Below are positions 1 to 12,339 of a DNA stretch of 64,000 nt, in pieces. Source of the DNA: Phoenix dactylifera (Eukaryota > Streptophyta > Magnoliopsida > Arecales > Arecaceae); assembly GCF_009389715.1 (NCBI RefSeq), contig NC_052409.1, positions 474,001 to 538,000 of the forward strand. Direction: 5' to 3'. The notes under the pieces are model-generated. The model saw nothing but the letters and a program-made list of their open reading frames with translations. It ran no database searches and had not been told where the DNA came from. Each line of letters opens with the position of its first letter. The first letter of the stretch is position 1. A program made the translations under genes and the position numbers.

Positions 1-423
1 GATGCTTTAACACTAGATATTGAAATAATATGGAACTTCATTAATGACAGATACCATACCAAATTAGAAACAGCATGATGTAAACCTTATCAGAACTTAT
101 TTTAGTTACAAGCACATAACACAATTTAGGAGTTAAAAAATTATTGGGCAACCCATCTATTTTGGCAAATCATCAAAACAAGGTTGCCCTAGAAGTTAAT
201 CTACTCAAATAGTCCTAGGACCATAAATGCACGATGCAACAATAACTAATTGGCTAACCACCAATATTGATCTTTGCTTTTCATGAAAACCTATACCACT
301 GCCTCATTCTGCACACGACTGAGAAGCGGCAATAAGTGGATTAAGTAAAAGTCCCATTTAGAGAAATAGAGGCACATTCTAGATTTCAGAACTTAGGTGC
401 ATATAAATTAGACAGCTGCTTAC

Positions 424-3400
424 CAATCATGCAGGGTGCCTATTAGGCCTCTATCATAAATTATCTTGAGGGTATTTGGTCCATCTTCTGGTACAACATT
501 CATAACCCAAACATCTTTGTCTCTGAGGGCAGCTGCAAATGATCCCATATTTGTCTTCATGTCCATCAAGTTCCTCAGACTGTTTGGTCGTATTTTTGGA
601 CTCAATAGGCTCCAATAACTCTCAACCCTTTCTTGCCAAATCTCCTGCAGTATATGAGCAAATATGAGAAACCAAACTCTGCTATACCAATGATCATCTG
701 TAACTCTGTATATTAATTGTATGCTTGCGCTAACTGGCATCAAAAGACAACCACAAAGAAAAACATAAAGAGCAGAAATGCTTGTTCTGTTACCATGTCC
801 TTTTCAAATGTCTCACTGGAAATACCAAGATCAGCAAGGCGGGGAGGAGGTGTAGTTAAGCGAGCTGGCCAAGGAGCCAATCCACTCCCCTTATCTCTAT
901 GGCTCTCTGCAAAAAGGAAAATATTTTGGAAGTTACCACAAATTTTAATTTCAAAATTTCTGAAGGGCGATAAGATGAGTATTTTTTTCAAAAATAAAAC
1001 AACGGGTCCACATAGTGGACATCTAAGATTTTCATCAATAACATGAATATCTTGTATGCCGTTTAGAATATTCAGAGAAAAAAGAGCTCTGTTGACACAT
1101 ACGGCAGTCCAGTAGAACAAGGCAACAAACACCACAAATTCTTTCCATGAAGATGAGGCATCAAATTTCTAAAACCTTTTTCACCACCAAAGGTGTTGAA
1201 ATTGATAATGACTAATACAATATTTGCTTCCTCTTGTAAAAAAGGCAACAGCTCAATAGTTGCAGTCCTCTTCAATTGGTGGAAAGTCTGTGTTCGAATC
1301 TTGGGATTGTTTTCCAAAGTGTTGTTCAACATGGTCCTCCTACCATTACTTCAAAAGGAATATAAAATGGAAAAAAGATTTGGCTCCCTTTGGTTGCATA
1401 CAACAGAATATAGTGCATGTTTGTCAAGATACACGCACAACTTTTGTGAATCAACACAAGGCATAGTGTTCTCATAGCGGTTCTCCCATGCATACATTAT
1501 ACAACCAGTAAACATTGTTGCCATAACAATTAAAGTCCTCAAACTTGCAAACAAACAGCAAGTGTAGTTTCGCGGTCCTCTATTTAAACAACATTGATAG
1601 CATTTCTGGATAATGCTGGCCAACTTTCAAAATGACTAAACTCGAAATCAGACAATCAGAGGCACATTATAAAACAAATCAAAACAGTTTAATAAGTAAT
1701 AATCCTATTCCCCACCCCCCCCCCACCTGCTGCATGCCCCTACTGCTAATAGAACAAGAGACTGAGGTCACACGAATCTGAAAGTGCATAACTACAATCT
1801 GCATGTACAAAATAAGATGTTCTATGGTTTATATAGGGCCAAACATATCCAATCAATGAAGAGGGAATCATCATAGCACATCTCTAGTCCATATATAATT
1901 GACTGGATTCATATGGTTGTACACTTGGCATATAACATACCAAAATGAAAAAACTTAAATTAGGTCAAAAGAGAAACCATAAGTCCATATTAGCAGAGAT
2001 GAGCACAATAATGATTAACCCGGCATAAAAAGTTCATGAACAGATTTTTCCACAATATGGCCATGATCACAACAATTACTCTAAATAGTTTCTTACATAG
2101 CTTGATTTCTCAAATAAGAACTCAACAAGCACACCAAAAAGCCTAGCTGCATAATAGTCACAAGCAATCCCAAATATTCAGAAATGGTAAAATAAGCTTG
2201 GTAAAATCCAATGACTTCTGTAGCATGAAGAAAGAAAGAAATAATCATAAGCGGTGAAAAATGCCAGGATACTCACGGTCAGAGTAAGGAGTGATACAAG
2301 CCTGCATTGGGACACCCCAAACAGCATCTGCATCATCATCAGATCTGCATAAAGGAGGTCTCGTGCCCGGCACTCTGTTCATGTAACAGTCATTTGTCAA
2401 AGGTTTGACCCATATAACTGTCTGGTTTCTTTTGGCAGCAACTTTCCAACACATTCGTTCAACCAGTGCACTCATTGCTTTCCATATTCTAAGATCCTCT
2501 TCATCCTGAGCATATGCTTCAGGAGATGAATAGGCAAAATAACCACCTGGCCTAAGCAGCCTATCTAACTCAAGTAGAAGGATCCCATCCCTTTGAAGCC
2601 AATCAATTCTACATCGAGAACAGTGAGCAAGTTCAAATGATCTGCTAGGGTAAGGAAGTCTCTTCGTCCCTAACACACCAAGGTATGCGGGAATTCCTCT
2701 CTCCAAAGCAAATTGAATCTGGTTTTGATGAACATCATTTGGCGCTAAAGACATTGCTACAATATTTGAGGAAAGAAGATATCCTCCAAAACTTGCAACT
2801 CCACAACCGACATCAAGGACCGTCCGGATTCTTCCCTCATTATTCAAATTATTATTTGTGAAGTTAAGCATCTGTCAATTCAACCAGGAACAAGTTTGTT
2901 CATTTTGTCATCCAATGAAAGCATACGATAAAGGAATAAATGCACAGCAAACATGAAAAATGCACTGGCCGGTAATTAGAAGATTTAACAATCCTAGATT
3001 ATAGACAAGCAACTTTAGAATATATATAAAAAGTTACGATTAGAATTAGGATATAGTAAAATGCCAGAAAAGTGTTAGCTTCCCATATTAAGTTTCTTAA
3101 TAGTGTATGCAAACCAAACTTACATTTGCAAGTGATGCTATATACTTATCAGCTCCATAATGAAAATGAGTTCCACCTCCAGGAAATGCAATCTTGTCAC
3201 CTTTGACAACCATCCAGTTCTGGTCAGACTTCTCGTGTGCAAGGTGAGTGTGAGGTATGTTCACCTTCCACACTTCATCTCGGCTTTTTGGCCACTTGAT
3301 TGGAATCTATAACACAAGTAATAACGCATTCAGCAAAAGTTTTAAAATACACAATAACTGTGAGGTAACCATATATCATGGGCATTTTCATTCAGGCACA

Positions 3401-3931
3401 CACTAGCTGACCTTATAACCCGGTGGTGGAGGGATCAAGCAATTGAAACGCCTCTCAGGCTGGGGGCAGTGCCTCTCATAATGTTCCATTAAAGATAGAT
3501 CCAACTTTAGTCGTGTTTGATAAATAAGATTTCTGTCTAGGCAGGGAATCAACTCTGAATGCCGATCGTCGCAGATCTTCATTGGCAAAACAAAAACGAC
3601 TAAATTCAGTAAACATGATAGTCAATGATTGTAAACAGAAACAACTAATTCAACAAACACTTACTGGAAAGCTCTTGGGTACAAGACTGCCATCCCCATC
3701 TTCCAGCGCAAAAATGGACTCATCTGATTTGCCAACCTCTCCACTATCATCACTACTCCAACCAATTGATCTTGAGAATCTACTACCATACTCTAAAGCA
3801 GAGCTAGTATGCTGCCCCCGAGGACCGAAGAAAGAACCATAATATAGGAACAAAAAACCTAAAATGAGCACCATAAGACACAACGACGGGACCAAGTGTT
3901 TCTTTTGACCTCCATCTGCTCTCCCCCTCAT
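424..3931 (-). CDS. Putative Golgi methyltransferase, PMT3/PMT8 type (QUA2-like), C-terminus off left edge
   Basis: Probable S-adenosylmethionine-dependent methyltransferase (DUF248) of the Golgi membrane, a family linked to pectin methylation. Six coding exons join in frame: 3665-3931, 3412-3576, 3124-3306, 2277-2871, 794-906 and 424-644 (514 codons plus 2 bases). The last exon ends at a GTAAGC donor and the rest of the gene lies beyond position 1; positions 1-423 look like intron. The start at 3931 (MRGRADGGQKK) matches the family N-terminus. A type II membrane anchor covers residues about 12-32, then a short stem. The catalytic region begins around ICDDRHSELIPCLDRN, and the SAM-binding motif VLDVGCGVASFGG lies near residue 223. 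RLLRPGGYFAYSSPEAY and MNVVPEDGPNTLK are family signatures. The family is usually about 600 aa, so roughly 100 residues are missing. Family assignment is strong; the exact paralogue (PMT3 or PMT8) is not settled. Confidence 0.93.
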
Positions 3932-5007
3932 GACGTTAGCAAACAAAATCTATTATAGTCCTCTTCTACAACAGCATTCAAAGGATCATATAACACCAAC
4001 CTGTGATAAAATAAATTAAGATCTCACAAAAAACTACAACCCCTACAGCAAAACTTCAGTCAATGCCGTAACTAACTTGTACTGCCTTTCCTTCCCGATA
4101 AGAGATCCTAATCTTTTAAAGAGAAATGACAGAAAATCTGCAAAAATTGACCCTGAAGCAGACAGGTGGAAACAAAACCTGGAAACATCGAAGATATTTA
4201 CTATCAGTCATCAACCATAAATTTCTAATCACTTATCAGAATTTAACCATGCCAACAGCCTTCAATACCAATAGGAGAGGGCGGGTAAAAATACATCCAG
4301 GTAATCAATCAGGAAAAGAACTGAGGGCATAGATCTGAAAGATTCAGCACACAATCTAAAGATAGAGGGGGGAAAAGAACTAAAAATTACTGATGTTCAC
4401 TGCTTGACATTCGCGAGATCGAGAGAATCTCATGAAATACTGATCAAATCCACGCGATTCATTGGCCAAACAAACTTAGATCAAAATGTCTATCAATCAA
4501 AACAGCCATTTACTAACCCACGTTGTTTGTCAGCCAAAACAATAATAAAAAAAATCAAGGATAAGCTACTAGAAGATTTATCAGTACCAATTTCATATCA
4601 TTGCCAAGCTATCCTATGAAGCGAAATCACGCTAAGAGCGAACTATCCAGAAGCAATAAATTCTCCGCCCAGCGCCCCAAGAGTCCATGTCAAGGTAATT
4701 CCAAATAACAGTAATATAAATCCCAAAAAAAAGTATTTTAAAAATAAAAATCCCGAATTTAAAGAACCGTAACATGCATTTTTTCCCAAATTCAAAAACC
4801 ACGACTATTTTTCCTAAGAAACCGCAAACATTTGGTGAAAAAAATCTCTCACGAATGGAAATAGAAGCGAGATGATTCACAGACCCATCAACCAAGCTAA
4901 GTGCCTCATATTTCCCACGACAGAAACCATCAAAACGAAGTAGATTTCACCAGTGAAATCATCGAAACGGAAATCGATTGAAACTGAGACCCTACAATCT
5001 TGCTCAC

Positions 5008-5195
5008 CGTGATGAGATCTGGACCGGATCTCGATCCGATAAGCGACAACCAAAACCCTAGATCGAGGGAGGCGCTAAGGTAAAGCAAGCACGGGAGCTG
5101 TAGGAGGAGAGAGAGAGAGTGCAAGCAGATCTGAGGTTGGGAACGAGGAAAGAGAGTATTTTAATCCGCCGGTCATAGGCATAGCGCACCACCGA
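5008..5195 (-). other. 5' UTR exon of the PMT-like gene
   Basis: The minus strand shows a GA/CT-rich leader downstream of a TATA box and ending at a canonical donor (GTGAGC at 5007-5002). It would be joined across an intron of about 1 kb to the leader just ahead of the ATG at 3931. The acceptor (about 3950-3965) and the exact transcription start are inferred. The interval 3950-5007 is read as this leader intron; I saw no coding exon in it. Confidence 0.5.
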
Positions 5196-5222
5196 GTTTT
5201 AATAGTGGAAGGTCGCATTACA

Positions 5223-5230
5223 TATTTATA
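5223..5230 (-). promoter_or_regulatory. TATA box of the PMT-like gene
   Basis: The minus strand reads TATAAATA here, preceded by a (CT)n stretch at 5231-5246. A start about 30 bp downstream would lie near 5195, which fits the leader exon. This is a motif match plus position, not an experimental start. Confidence 0.5.
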
Positions 5231-5246
5231 GAGAGAGAGAGAGAGG

Positions 5247-5700
5247 CAAAAAGTTTATTAATAGTTTATTCCATAAGGAATATATTCGAAGTTAATAAAT
5301 TTGAAGAATAAGTGTCGCTCTACCGACGTGATCTTTCATCAAGATAAGATTATAAACATGATAAATAAAAATTTGTCGATCGCAAGTTGCCTTATTTCTT
5401 TACATTTATTTTCCTCGTCTTGGCTATATATCTACTTGTGCTATTGGAATCGGCTAGTGGCCTAGTCCAATTTTTTCATGCATGCTGTGCTTCTGTCACA
5501 GTCAAAGGTTCAAAATATTTGTCAGGTCCAAGTCAATGATTTCATTAGCAAACACAGTTCCGGTTTCATCACTTCTAATTTGAGAAGTCTTTGTTTCAAC
5601 TAAAGCTAATTTATTTTAATCAAAAATAATTTCTAATATTATAAGGGCAATGTCATGCAATTATTATGCGCACATGAAAAGTTCTAACACGAAATGGATG
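5247..5700. other. Intergenic, nothing recognised
   Basis: AT-rich DNA between the promoter of the PMT-like gene and the solo LTR. I see no coding exon, RNA gene or repeat structure. Confidence 0.5.
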
Positions 5701-5977
5701 TCCACTGTTGGGGGAATAAGATTTTTCCCCCCAAGTGACACGAATGCCCCCAAGAAGCCGCACAATCCCCGACCCTGAACAACCAAAGTCGGCGTCCGAC
5801 CTCGGAACGCCCGACCTCGAAACCTCCGACCTAAGAAAATCCTGATGCTCAAGGTCTACCCTTGTCAGCTACCTACTACGGCCGTACTCCTCCGAGGTCC
5901 AACTGAGGACCATATCCTGCCGCTGCTTCAGCATTTATTGCGCATGGCTACTGTAAACCTCCAGTTCACTCAACAAT

Positions 5978-6093
5978 CAGTGCGGATCTCCGGCTTACTC
6001 CACAATTAATGCGGATCTCCAGCTTACTCCACAATTAATGCGGATCTCCGGCCTACTCTGCAATTAATGCGAATCTCCGGCTTACTCCATATT
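5978..6093 (+). repeat. 29-bp minisatellite inside the LTR, four units
   Basis: Four near-identical head-to-tail units (5978-6006, 6007-6035, 6036-6064, 6065-6093), each built on the core TGCGGATCTCCGGCTTACTC. They sit upstream of the LTR TATA box, in the U3 region, where repeated blocks often act as enhancers. That role is an inference. Confidence 0.85.
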
Positions 6094-6525
6094 TAATGCG
6101 TATGGCTCCTGTCATCTACGGACTCTCAGCTCTCCACGGCAAGTTAGCCCAGCAGAGTCTGGTCAACCATGATAAGTCTCTGATCTCGGCCATACCTCCG
6201 ACACCAATGCAATGATTCGCCTGGTAGCGTACTGGTTCGGGTCGTACGACGCCCTCACCGCCGACATCAGCACAATGATTCGCCTGACCGTGCGCCGACC
6301 TGAGCCACATGCCGAGCCGTACTATGGCCTCGCCCTGTTACATCACAGGTAAACCGACCCCCACCTATAAAAGGGAGCCTTGGCTTCTCAGGAGGGGGTT
6401 GGGAAATTCCGTGCCCTACAAACACTGTTTATCTCCTCTCTACACACTTTGCCCCCTCCCTGACTTGAGCGTCGGAGGGCCGGCGCCGGAAAACCCGGCC
6501 ACCGGCTTGCCTGCAGGCACCCCAG

Positions 6526-6740
6526 ACGGTGGACGCCGCCCGCTGACGGATCTCCGCCCCGCCGTGAGGACCTCCTGCTCCCTCTCTCCGGCCACCCCAT
6601 ACGGTGGACGCCGCCCGCTGACGGATCGCCGCCCCGCCGTGAGGACCCCCTGCTCCCTCTCTCCGGCCACCCCAAACGGAGGACGCCGCCCGCCGACTGG
6701 TCGCCGCCCCGCTGTGGTGACCGGCAGCTCCCTCTCCCTC
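6526..6740 (+). repeat. 75-bp minisatellite inside the LTR, three units
   Basis: Three direct units start at 6526, 6601 and 6676, each with the core GGACGCCGCCCGC followed by a CGCCCCGC block and a CCCTCTC block. The third unit is the most diverged. They lie downstream of the predicted LTR transcription start and produce GC-rich open frames on both strands that are not genes. Confidence 0.85.
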
Positions 6741-6782
6741 GACCGAAGATTGCCCCCGGGTCTAATTTCCAGCAACATCCAC

Positions 6783-7721
6783 CATAACATTACATTTTCC
6801 CCTGTTATGATGCTGGTCTGAGATATTCGATATCACAATCTTAGCTGCATGATGGATACCAGCCATCGTCATAACCCTCTCGTAGTCGCATTGTCCATAC
6901 CCACGCATACAGAGCTTTTTTCTTTAGAAAGACGTCGCTAACCTATGATCTAAGGATTTCAACAGATTACGAATCTTGGAGTGTGAAGAAGCAGCCTGGA
7001 TTCCATGACTCAAGGCAAGTCTTCCATCAAAATTTTTATCACCATGCTCTTAATTGCGTAGAGTCGGTGGTGGTGGGAACCTTGCCCCAGGTGTTGGCTG
7101 TCATGATACCTATTATCGTTCGTGGAGTACAGCTATCAAGAATGAGACGGATGCTCGCAATTTTGGGAAGCCGACCACAAGCCTCATCATTCCGCCAATC
7201 GCGCTTGCCGGTCCAGCTTCTGATCTCCGGCCTTGCGATCTGATACCCATTTCGGGCAAGGATGATGCACCTACAGCGATTATATATTCCAATCATCAAC
7301 ATGACGACTTCTCACGCCCACATTCTGCCAACGCACAGCCGCTCAAAAGCCAATCAGCATTCAAGCATGCAAACCAAGCGTATTCAGCTTCATCCGGATG
7401 TGCATGTAGGTAGGTACCTGCCTTCCTTCTTTAGCAATCCCCAGGCATTTCTTACAAACAAGTCAAGACTCCAGCAATCGTCGCCGCCGATGCAGACAAG
7501 AACACAAAATTAAAAGTTATTGCGAGTTATGGTATTATTAACTGAACGAACCCTTCCATCTGTCCAAGCAAGATGAATCAGTAGAAGGGTTTACAATGCA
7601 CGGACGAGAAATTTCAGTTGCAGACATGATGGATAAAGTCCGAGTTTCCAGCCAAATTGGACGACCAGGGAACTCAAATTCAGATGATCCAGCTGAAACC
7701 GAGAGTATGAACCGCACCCTC
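6783..7721. other. Between solo LTR and NDUFA13; no gene recognised
   Basis: The part next to the NDUFA13 stop codon (roughly 7500-7721) is its likely 3' UTR. The remainder has mixed composition and short frames on both strands, none with a recognisable domain. Confidence 0.45.
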
Positions 7722-10700
7722 TCACCACACATCTGGTCGGAGCTCACCAGTTGCCGGCGGCACCCATCGCCCGGAGTGGTAGACACTCTCGCCAACCTTC
7801 CACCCAGGCACATCCTTCATAATTCTGGCCTCCTCTTCCAGATATTTCTTCCATTCTTTCACAAATCTACAAGCAAATCAAAGGATACCCAACAGGAGAT
7901 TCATAAAAAGGGTCAGAAACCTACATATTATTAAAGAGCTGGTTTAAAGTAAGATACAGTCCTCACCTTTCATCTTCTTCTGCTTGAAGCATGGGAAGTA
8001 TTGCTGCGCGAGCAGCATATTTCTCTTCCTTGAGCGCACTAAAGATTTCAATACAGCAAGCATCATAATTACATGAAGAATGATTAGTCAAAAATGTGCC
8101 TAAATATACTAAACAGATTTTAGGGGAAAAAAATTCTTACTGTAATTAAACAACAAATAATCAGACACTGCCGCACACTATGAAATATCTGGCAACGGAA
8201 AAGGCTAAAATAAGCAATGTGTAATAGATAAGAGTACTGAGGTGGACTCGAGGTATAACTAGCAAGAATTGGTTCAACCAAGAAAGCTTAGGATTTGTAG
8301 CACAACATAGTGGGGAACCGATAGAGGTTGTATAGACATGCTATGAAAATATCAGGATGGTCCGGTGAAGAGTTGTTTGAATAAAGAATTTGTTGCCAAT
8401 ATGAGAGTCGAACATCATAAACTCAATAAGCATAGATAGGACTAGAGCTTGCAGATTAGCATTTCATATTCAACACTAGTGGGGGTTTAAGATGGGGGAG
8501 AGAAGATTTTCAAACCACCATAGGAGCTGCTTGTAGTTGTCAGCCACATGTAAACCCAATCTGAAGGAATTGAAGTTAAAGAAAGAAGCAACAACTTTTG
8601 GATCCTTAACTGCCACTCATCATGAGCAAACCAAGATTCAGGAAGGGGCCTTGGTGAACAATCAGTTATATGAGCCATGCATTGCAATCAATAAATTCAA
8701 GATATACATTAACTGGGTTCAGCTCAAGCAACTAATGTTCCATGGCAGGTCAAGTCCAGGTTGATCCCAATAAATTAAAGAGCAGGCAGCAAACACCTTA
8801 AACTAATCACACCAAGCAACACAAAGTTTGATTGCTCTTACTTGCTTACCAAGAATCATTTGTATAACCTAAACCAAGACTAACGCACAGAAAATAAGCA
8901 TACCACTATCAAGACCAAATCTTGGTCATGTTAATGAGATGTGTTGTCAATAAATCCCAAAGAAATTTCCTTGTAAGATCCTACAATTAGAAGCTATCAT
9001 CATTCTTTTCCTAGTGAATGCCGGAACAAGTGGATACCACAAAAAGTTGTGAAAGAGGGAACTTTAAGTTGTTTTTCTGAAAACCAGAAATAGGATCTAT
9101 ACCAAGACTTAAAGAGTGCTGCTTCTAGGCGGTGTTAATGGGTTGGGTCAGCCCTACACTCGGAGCAACCCTGAGGTTTAAACCTCAAGCCCAAGCCAGC
9201 CAGGACCAGATTTGGCCAAGGATGTCAGCCTGTCAGGTCACTTTATTCTTTGGGGTTGGGTCGGGCTTAGAACCTGGCCCTATTCATTTTTTTCTGAATT
9301 TTCAGCTCGAGCCTGACCTGAAAATTGACTGGTCCTCAATTTCTTGGCCTTACCCAGCCCACAACCCTAAAACCTAAGCCAAGCCTGGTTTTTTCTGGTT
9401 TTGGTTTTTGGGCTGTTCAGGCCAGCCCAGTGCATTGACAGCCCTAGCTGTTTCTAAGGTTTGATTGTGGGTGTATAATATTTTGTTATCACCCAACATC
9501 CTAGAAAAAATTCACTATTCAATTTACCAGTACATTATCCGTAATCACCAGAAACACAGTGGTTCCTAAATCTCTTTCTTATATCTATTCAATCGGACAA
9601 GGGATGGGCCTTGCTGATCGCTTTATCTCGTAAAAACTTCTCTTATTGGTTCTATAACTGATCCAAGAGTTAATAGATGACTTAGGAATTTTACTGGCCT
9701 AGTTTGAATACATGTGAATACCCAAAATGGTGTAATGCTACGCAATAACCAGTTTCACATGGGAGCAAAACATGAGCATCTCTGAGCCTAACAAGCTGAT
9801 TTAATGTACAAAATCTTGCAGTTTCTGCAGTCAGATTTGCAAAACTATGGACCGGTCATTAGGCTGTTATAGTCAGGTGATGTTAGTTGTAGATAATATA
9901 ATGTTGTAATGTACATATTTCTACTCTCTACTGCTACAAAAACAGTAGTCACCAAACTTCTGATTTCAGAATGATTCACCTTCACATAAGAGCAACTCCA
10001 AAAGACATAGTACATTAGCGATGACATGTCAGGACGAAGAGGAAGAGAGCACCTATGGTGATCATGGGCCCTGACTATCTCAACAAAGCACAGAAATGGG
10101 AAAATACACCCTAATTTCCACGCTTATTGCTTCAATGCTAAATTATCAAAGTGCTAATACAACATATCCTAGTAAAGTTTGATCTTTTCTAACAATTTAT
10201 GGCATAAAAAAGCAAATTAAAATTATAATCTAATCATAATCAGATGAAGAAAACTCCATAGACCTTGGTTTCTCAACATCCAACACCTAAAAAATGGTAT
10301 ATTAACAGCAGGCGATAGCAAGAAGAAGATAATGATGATGGTGATAGGTACTAATCGCCTCCGCAGAGACCAGATATGGCAAAACAATACCCTAATTTCC
10401 GTGATTTTCCTTCTGACCACAAATTTTCTTATTGCTAAAATACCATGCACATAAAAAGATAGACCGTTTTCTCACAAGTTATGATCTACAGATCAAAAAT
10501 ATTTTAAGAAAATTGCTGTCAGATAACAAATTTTAAAAATTAATATTTGTTCACAACTAGATCGACGAGCCTCCGTCATCTTCGGAATTTCAACATCCAA
10601 ACCCAAACCCAACGAGAAAAAGGCAAAAATCTCTAATAAGTTTTTATAGCATAGACTTGAAAAAAAATTAATCTTTCCCGCAAACTATGACCTAAAGATC

Positions 10701-11108
10701 TGAAATTAACTAGATCACTGTCAAGAAACAAGTCGAAGTTAATATTTTAACGAAGATCGGATCAGTAAAACCTCCATTAATCTGGCTTAACGACATCATC
10801 AATTCCCAAACCCTAAAAACAAAGGAAATACCCAAAAAACACCTCAAATCACAGAAAGAAAAGAACAGATCAGGTGCTGGAGGAAGGACTGACCGACGGA
10901 TCTTGTTGCCCTTGCCGACCTGGTACATGCCCCAGGAGAAGGCACCGAAAGCGGTGAGGAAGATGGCAACAGCGCTGGGGCCCTTGTTGGGGATCCGCCG
11001 CGCGTACCTCACCGGCGGGAAACCCCCCGGCGGCGGCCCATCCTGGAGCACCGGCATCTCCTTCACGCTCACCATCCCCGGCTTCTTCCGAATCATCGCC
11101 TCCGTCAT
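7722..11108 (-). CDS. NDUFA13: NADH dehydrogenase 1 alpha subcomplex subunit 13 (GRIM-19/B16.6)
   Basis: Accessory subunit of mitochondrial complex I in the inner membrane. Three exons join exactly: 10894-11108 (donor GTCAGT), 7967-8038 and 7722-7866, giving 432 bases or 143 aa, the usual plant length. The protein starts [12 protein letters not shown], followed by [19 protein letters not shown], a membrane segment around residues 44-63 ([20 protein letters not shown]), then [16 protein letters not shown], a charged helix ([18 protein letters not shown]) and the C-terminus [13 protein letters not shown]. Residue 72 (Arg) is split across intron 1 and the Arg of DERF across intron 2, confirming both junctions. 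Intron 1 is about 2.9 kb and carries a hAT-type MITE. The start has no competing upstream ATG in frame. Identity is very secure. Confidence 0.97.
9126..9446. mobile_element. hAT-type MITE in NDUFA13 intron 1 (321 bp)
   Basis: Terminal inverted repeats: the left end reads TAGGCGGTGTTAATGGG, and the right end read inward is TAGGGCTGTCAATGCAC. An 8-bp target-site duplication with one mismatch flanks it (GCTGCTTC at 9118-9125, GCTGTTTC at 9447-9454), the hAT signature. The interior is made of repeated words such as GGGTTGGGTC and CCAAGCC and has no transposase. Confidence 0.82.
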
Positions 11109-11912
11109 CGTTGACCGGTGATTCCCACCCCTTCTTTCCGGTCCGGTTCAGTCCGATTCGACTCGACCGCTTCGAAGACTGGCGATGAGGGGACCTGGAT
11201 TGGGGGAGAGAAGATGAGGCCTCCTTTGTTTCTGCGGCGAACGCTCGTTACGGTGCCCCGCGGAGCAAATTGAGATGGTTTATTTCTCGCCACGTGGTCT
11301 AGCAGCAAGACGTAGCTCTCTTCAGGTAACCTCTTGGGATGCACGGGACTCGTTTAAGACTGACCCTACCGCGCATGGCACAACTTTTTCTCTCCTATTT
11401 CTCCTAATATAGCAATACAATAAATCATAATAAATAAAAAAAATAATTACCAAATTTTTATTATATATTAAATAATAAATTTTAATAATAACCAAGCAAA
11501 AGTTTTTCTTACTAAAAAGTTTTAATATTTTATATGTAAAATTCTGACATATTTCTAATCTCTGTGGTGGGAAAGAAATGCCAATTTCTTCATACATGTG
11601 TAATACTTATACGGTCAACATTGGTCATATGAGTTGTTTCTCGCATCAAATATAGATATTCCAAGATAAATTATTTGTGGAAAATATACTTAAAAAAACT
11701 ATACAACGTTGGTATTACCTTAAGAATTACCAATGAAGCGTATGATTATTTCTAGAAGGTGAAGAAACTTATGGTTGGCAAAAAAAAATCGAAATAATAT
11801 GTCAAGTAACATAGTCCGCCCCAACCCCATCATGCCTAACTTCACTGTTGCACCAATCCAGACACTAGGGTCCTCCGAATGGTGTGTAATTCGAAATTCG
11901 AGCCCCTCCGAT
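11109..11912. other. NDUFA13 promoter side and intergenic DNA
   Basis: The first 250 bp are GC-rich and will hold the NDUFA13 leader and promoter. Beyond about 11400 the DNA is AT-rich with no recognisable exon. I did not find a convincing TATA box. Confidence 0.4.
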
Positions 11913-12339
11913 TAGGGCCGTTAACGAGCCGAGCCGAGCCCGAGAGCTCGGCTCGGCTCGTTTCACAGAAGCTCGGGCTCGGGCTTGATAACGAGCTTTA
12001 TATTGGGCTCGAGCTCGGGTTTGCTTGACAAAGCAAAGGCTCGGGCTTGAGCTCGTAAAGCTCGTTTCAATTACGAGCTCGGGCTCGTAATCGGGCTCGG
12101 GCTCGATAACAAGCTATTTTTCTCTATGTGGTCAGATTTTTATGAATTATGGTGCTAAAATAAGATTTTTCAGTAGGAGACTAGAGCTCGTTTGGGCTCG
12201 TAAGCTGCTCGGGCTCGAGCTCGGGTGTAAACGAGCCTCATATTGGGTTCGGGCTCGAGCTCGTTTGACTAACGAGCCGAGCCCGAGCCGAGCTTTTACC
12301 AAGCCGAGACCGAGCAGCTCGGCTCATTAACAGCCGATA
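11913..12339. mobile_element. hAT-like MITE built of GAGCTCGG words (427 bp)
   Basis: The left end reads TAGGGCCGTTAACGAGCCG and the right end read inward is TATCGGCTGTTAATGAGCCG, so the ends are inverted repeats with a few mismatches. The interior is dense in GAGCTCG, GGGCTCG and CGAGCC on both strands and can fold on itself extensively. No convincing 8-bp duplication was seen, so the hAT assignment rests on the TAGGG..GTTAA ends, which resemble the elements at 9126 and 21554. Confidence 0.65.

Larger units (their letters stand above)
5706..6777 (+). mobile_element. Solo LTR of an LTR retrotransposon (1072 bp)
   Basis: The element begins TGTTG and ends CAACA, the inverted termini of an LTR, and is flanked by a perfect 5-bp target-site duplication TCCAC (5701-5705 and 6778-6782). 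No internal domain or second LTR is present, so this is a solo LTR left by recombination between two LTRs. A TATA box (TATAAAAG, 6366-6373) marks the U3 promoter, with the RNA start expected about 30 bp further on. It is much more GC-rich than the flanking DNA and holds two internal minisatellites. The intact duplication suggests a fairly recent insertion. Superfamily (Gypsy or Copia) cannot be told from the LTR alone; its length and GC content would suit Gypsy. Confidence 0.9.

Noticed and set aside
6309-6821. 170-codon frame on plus and companions on minus
   Set aside because: They follow the 75-bp minisatellite of the solo LTR and run across its end; no domain.
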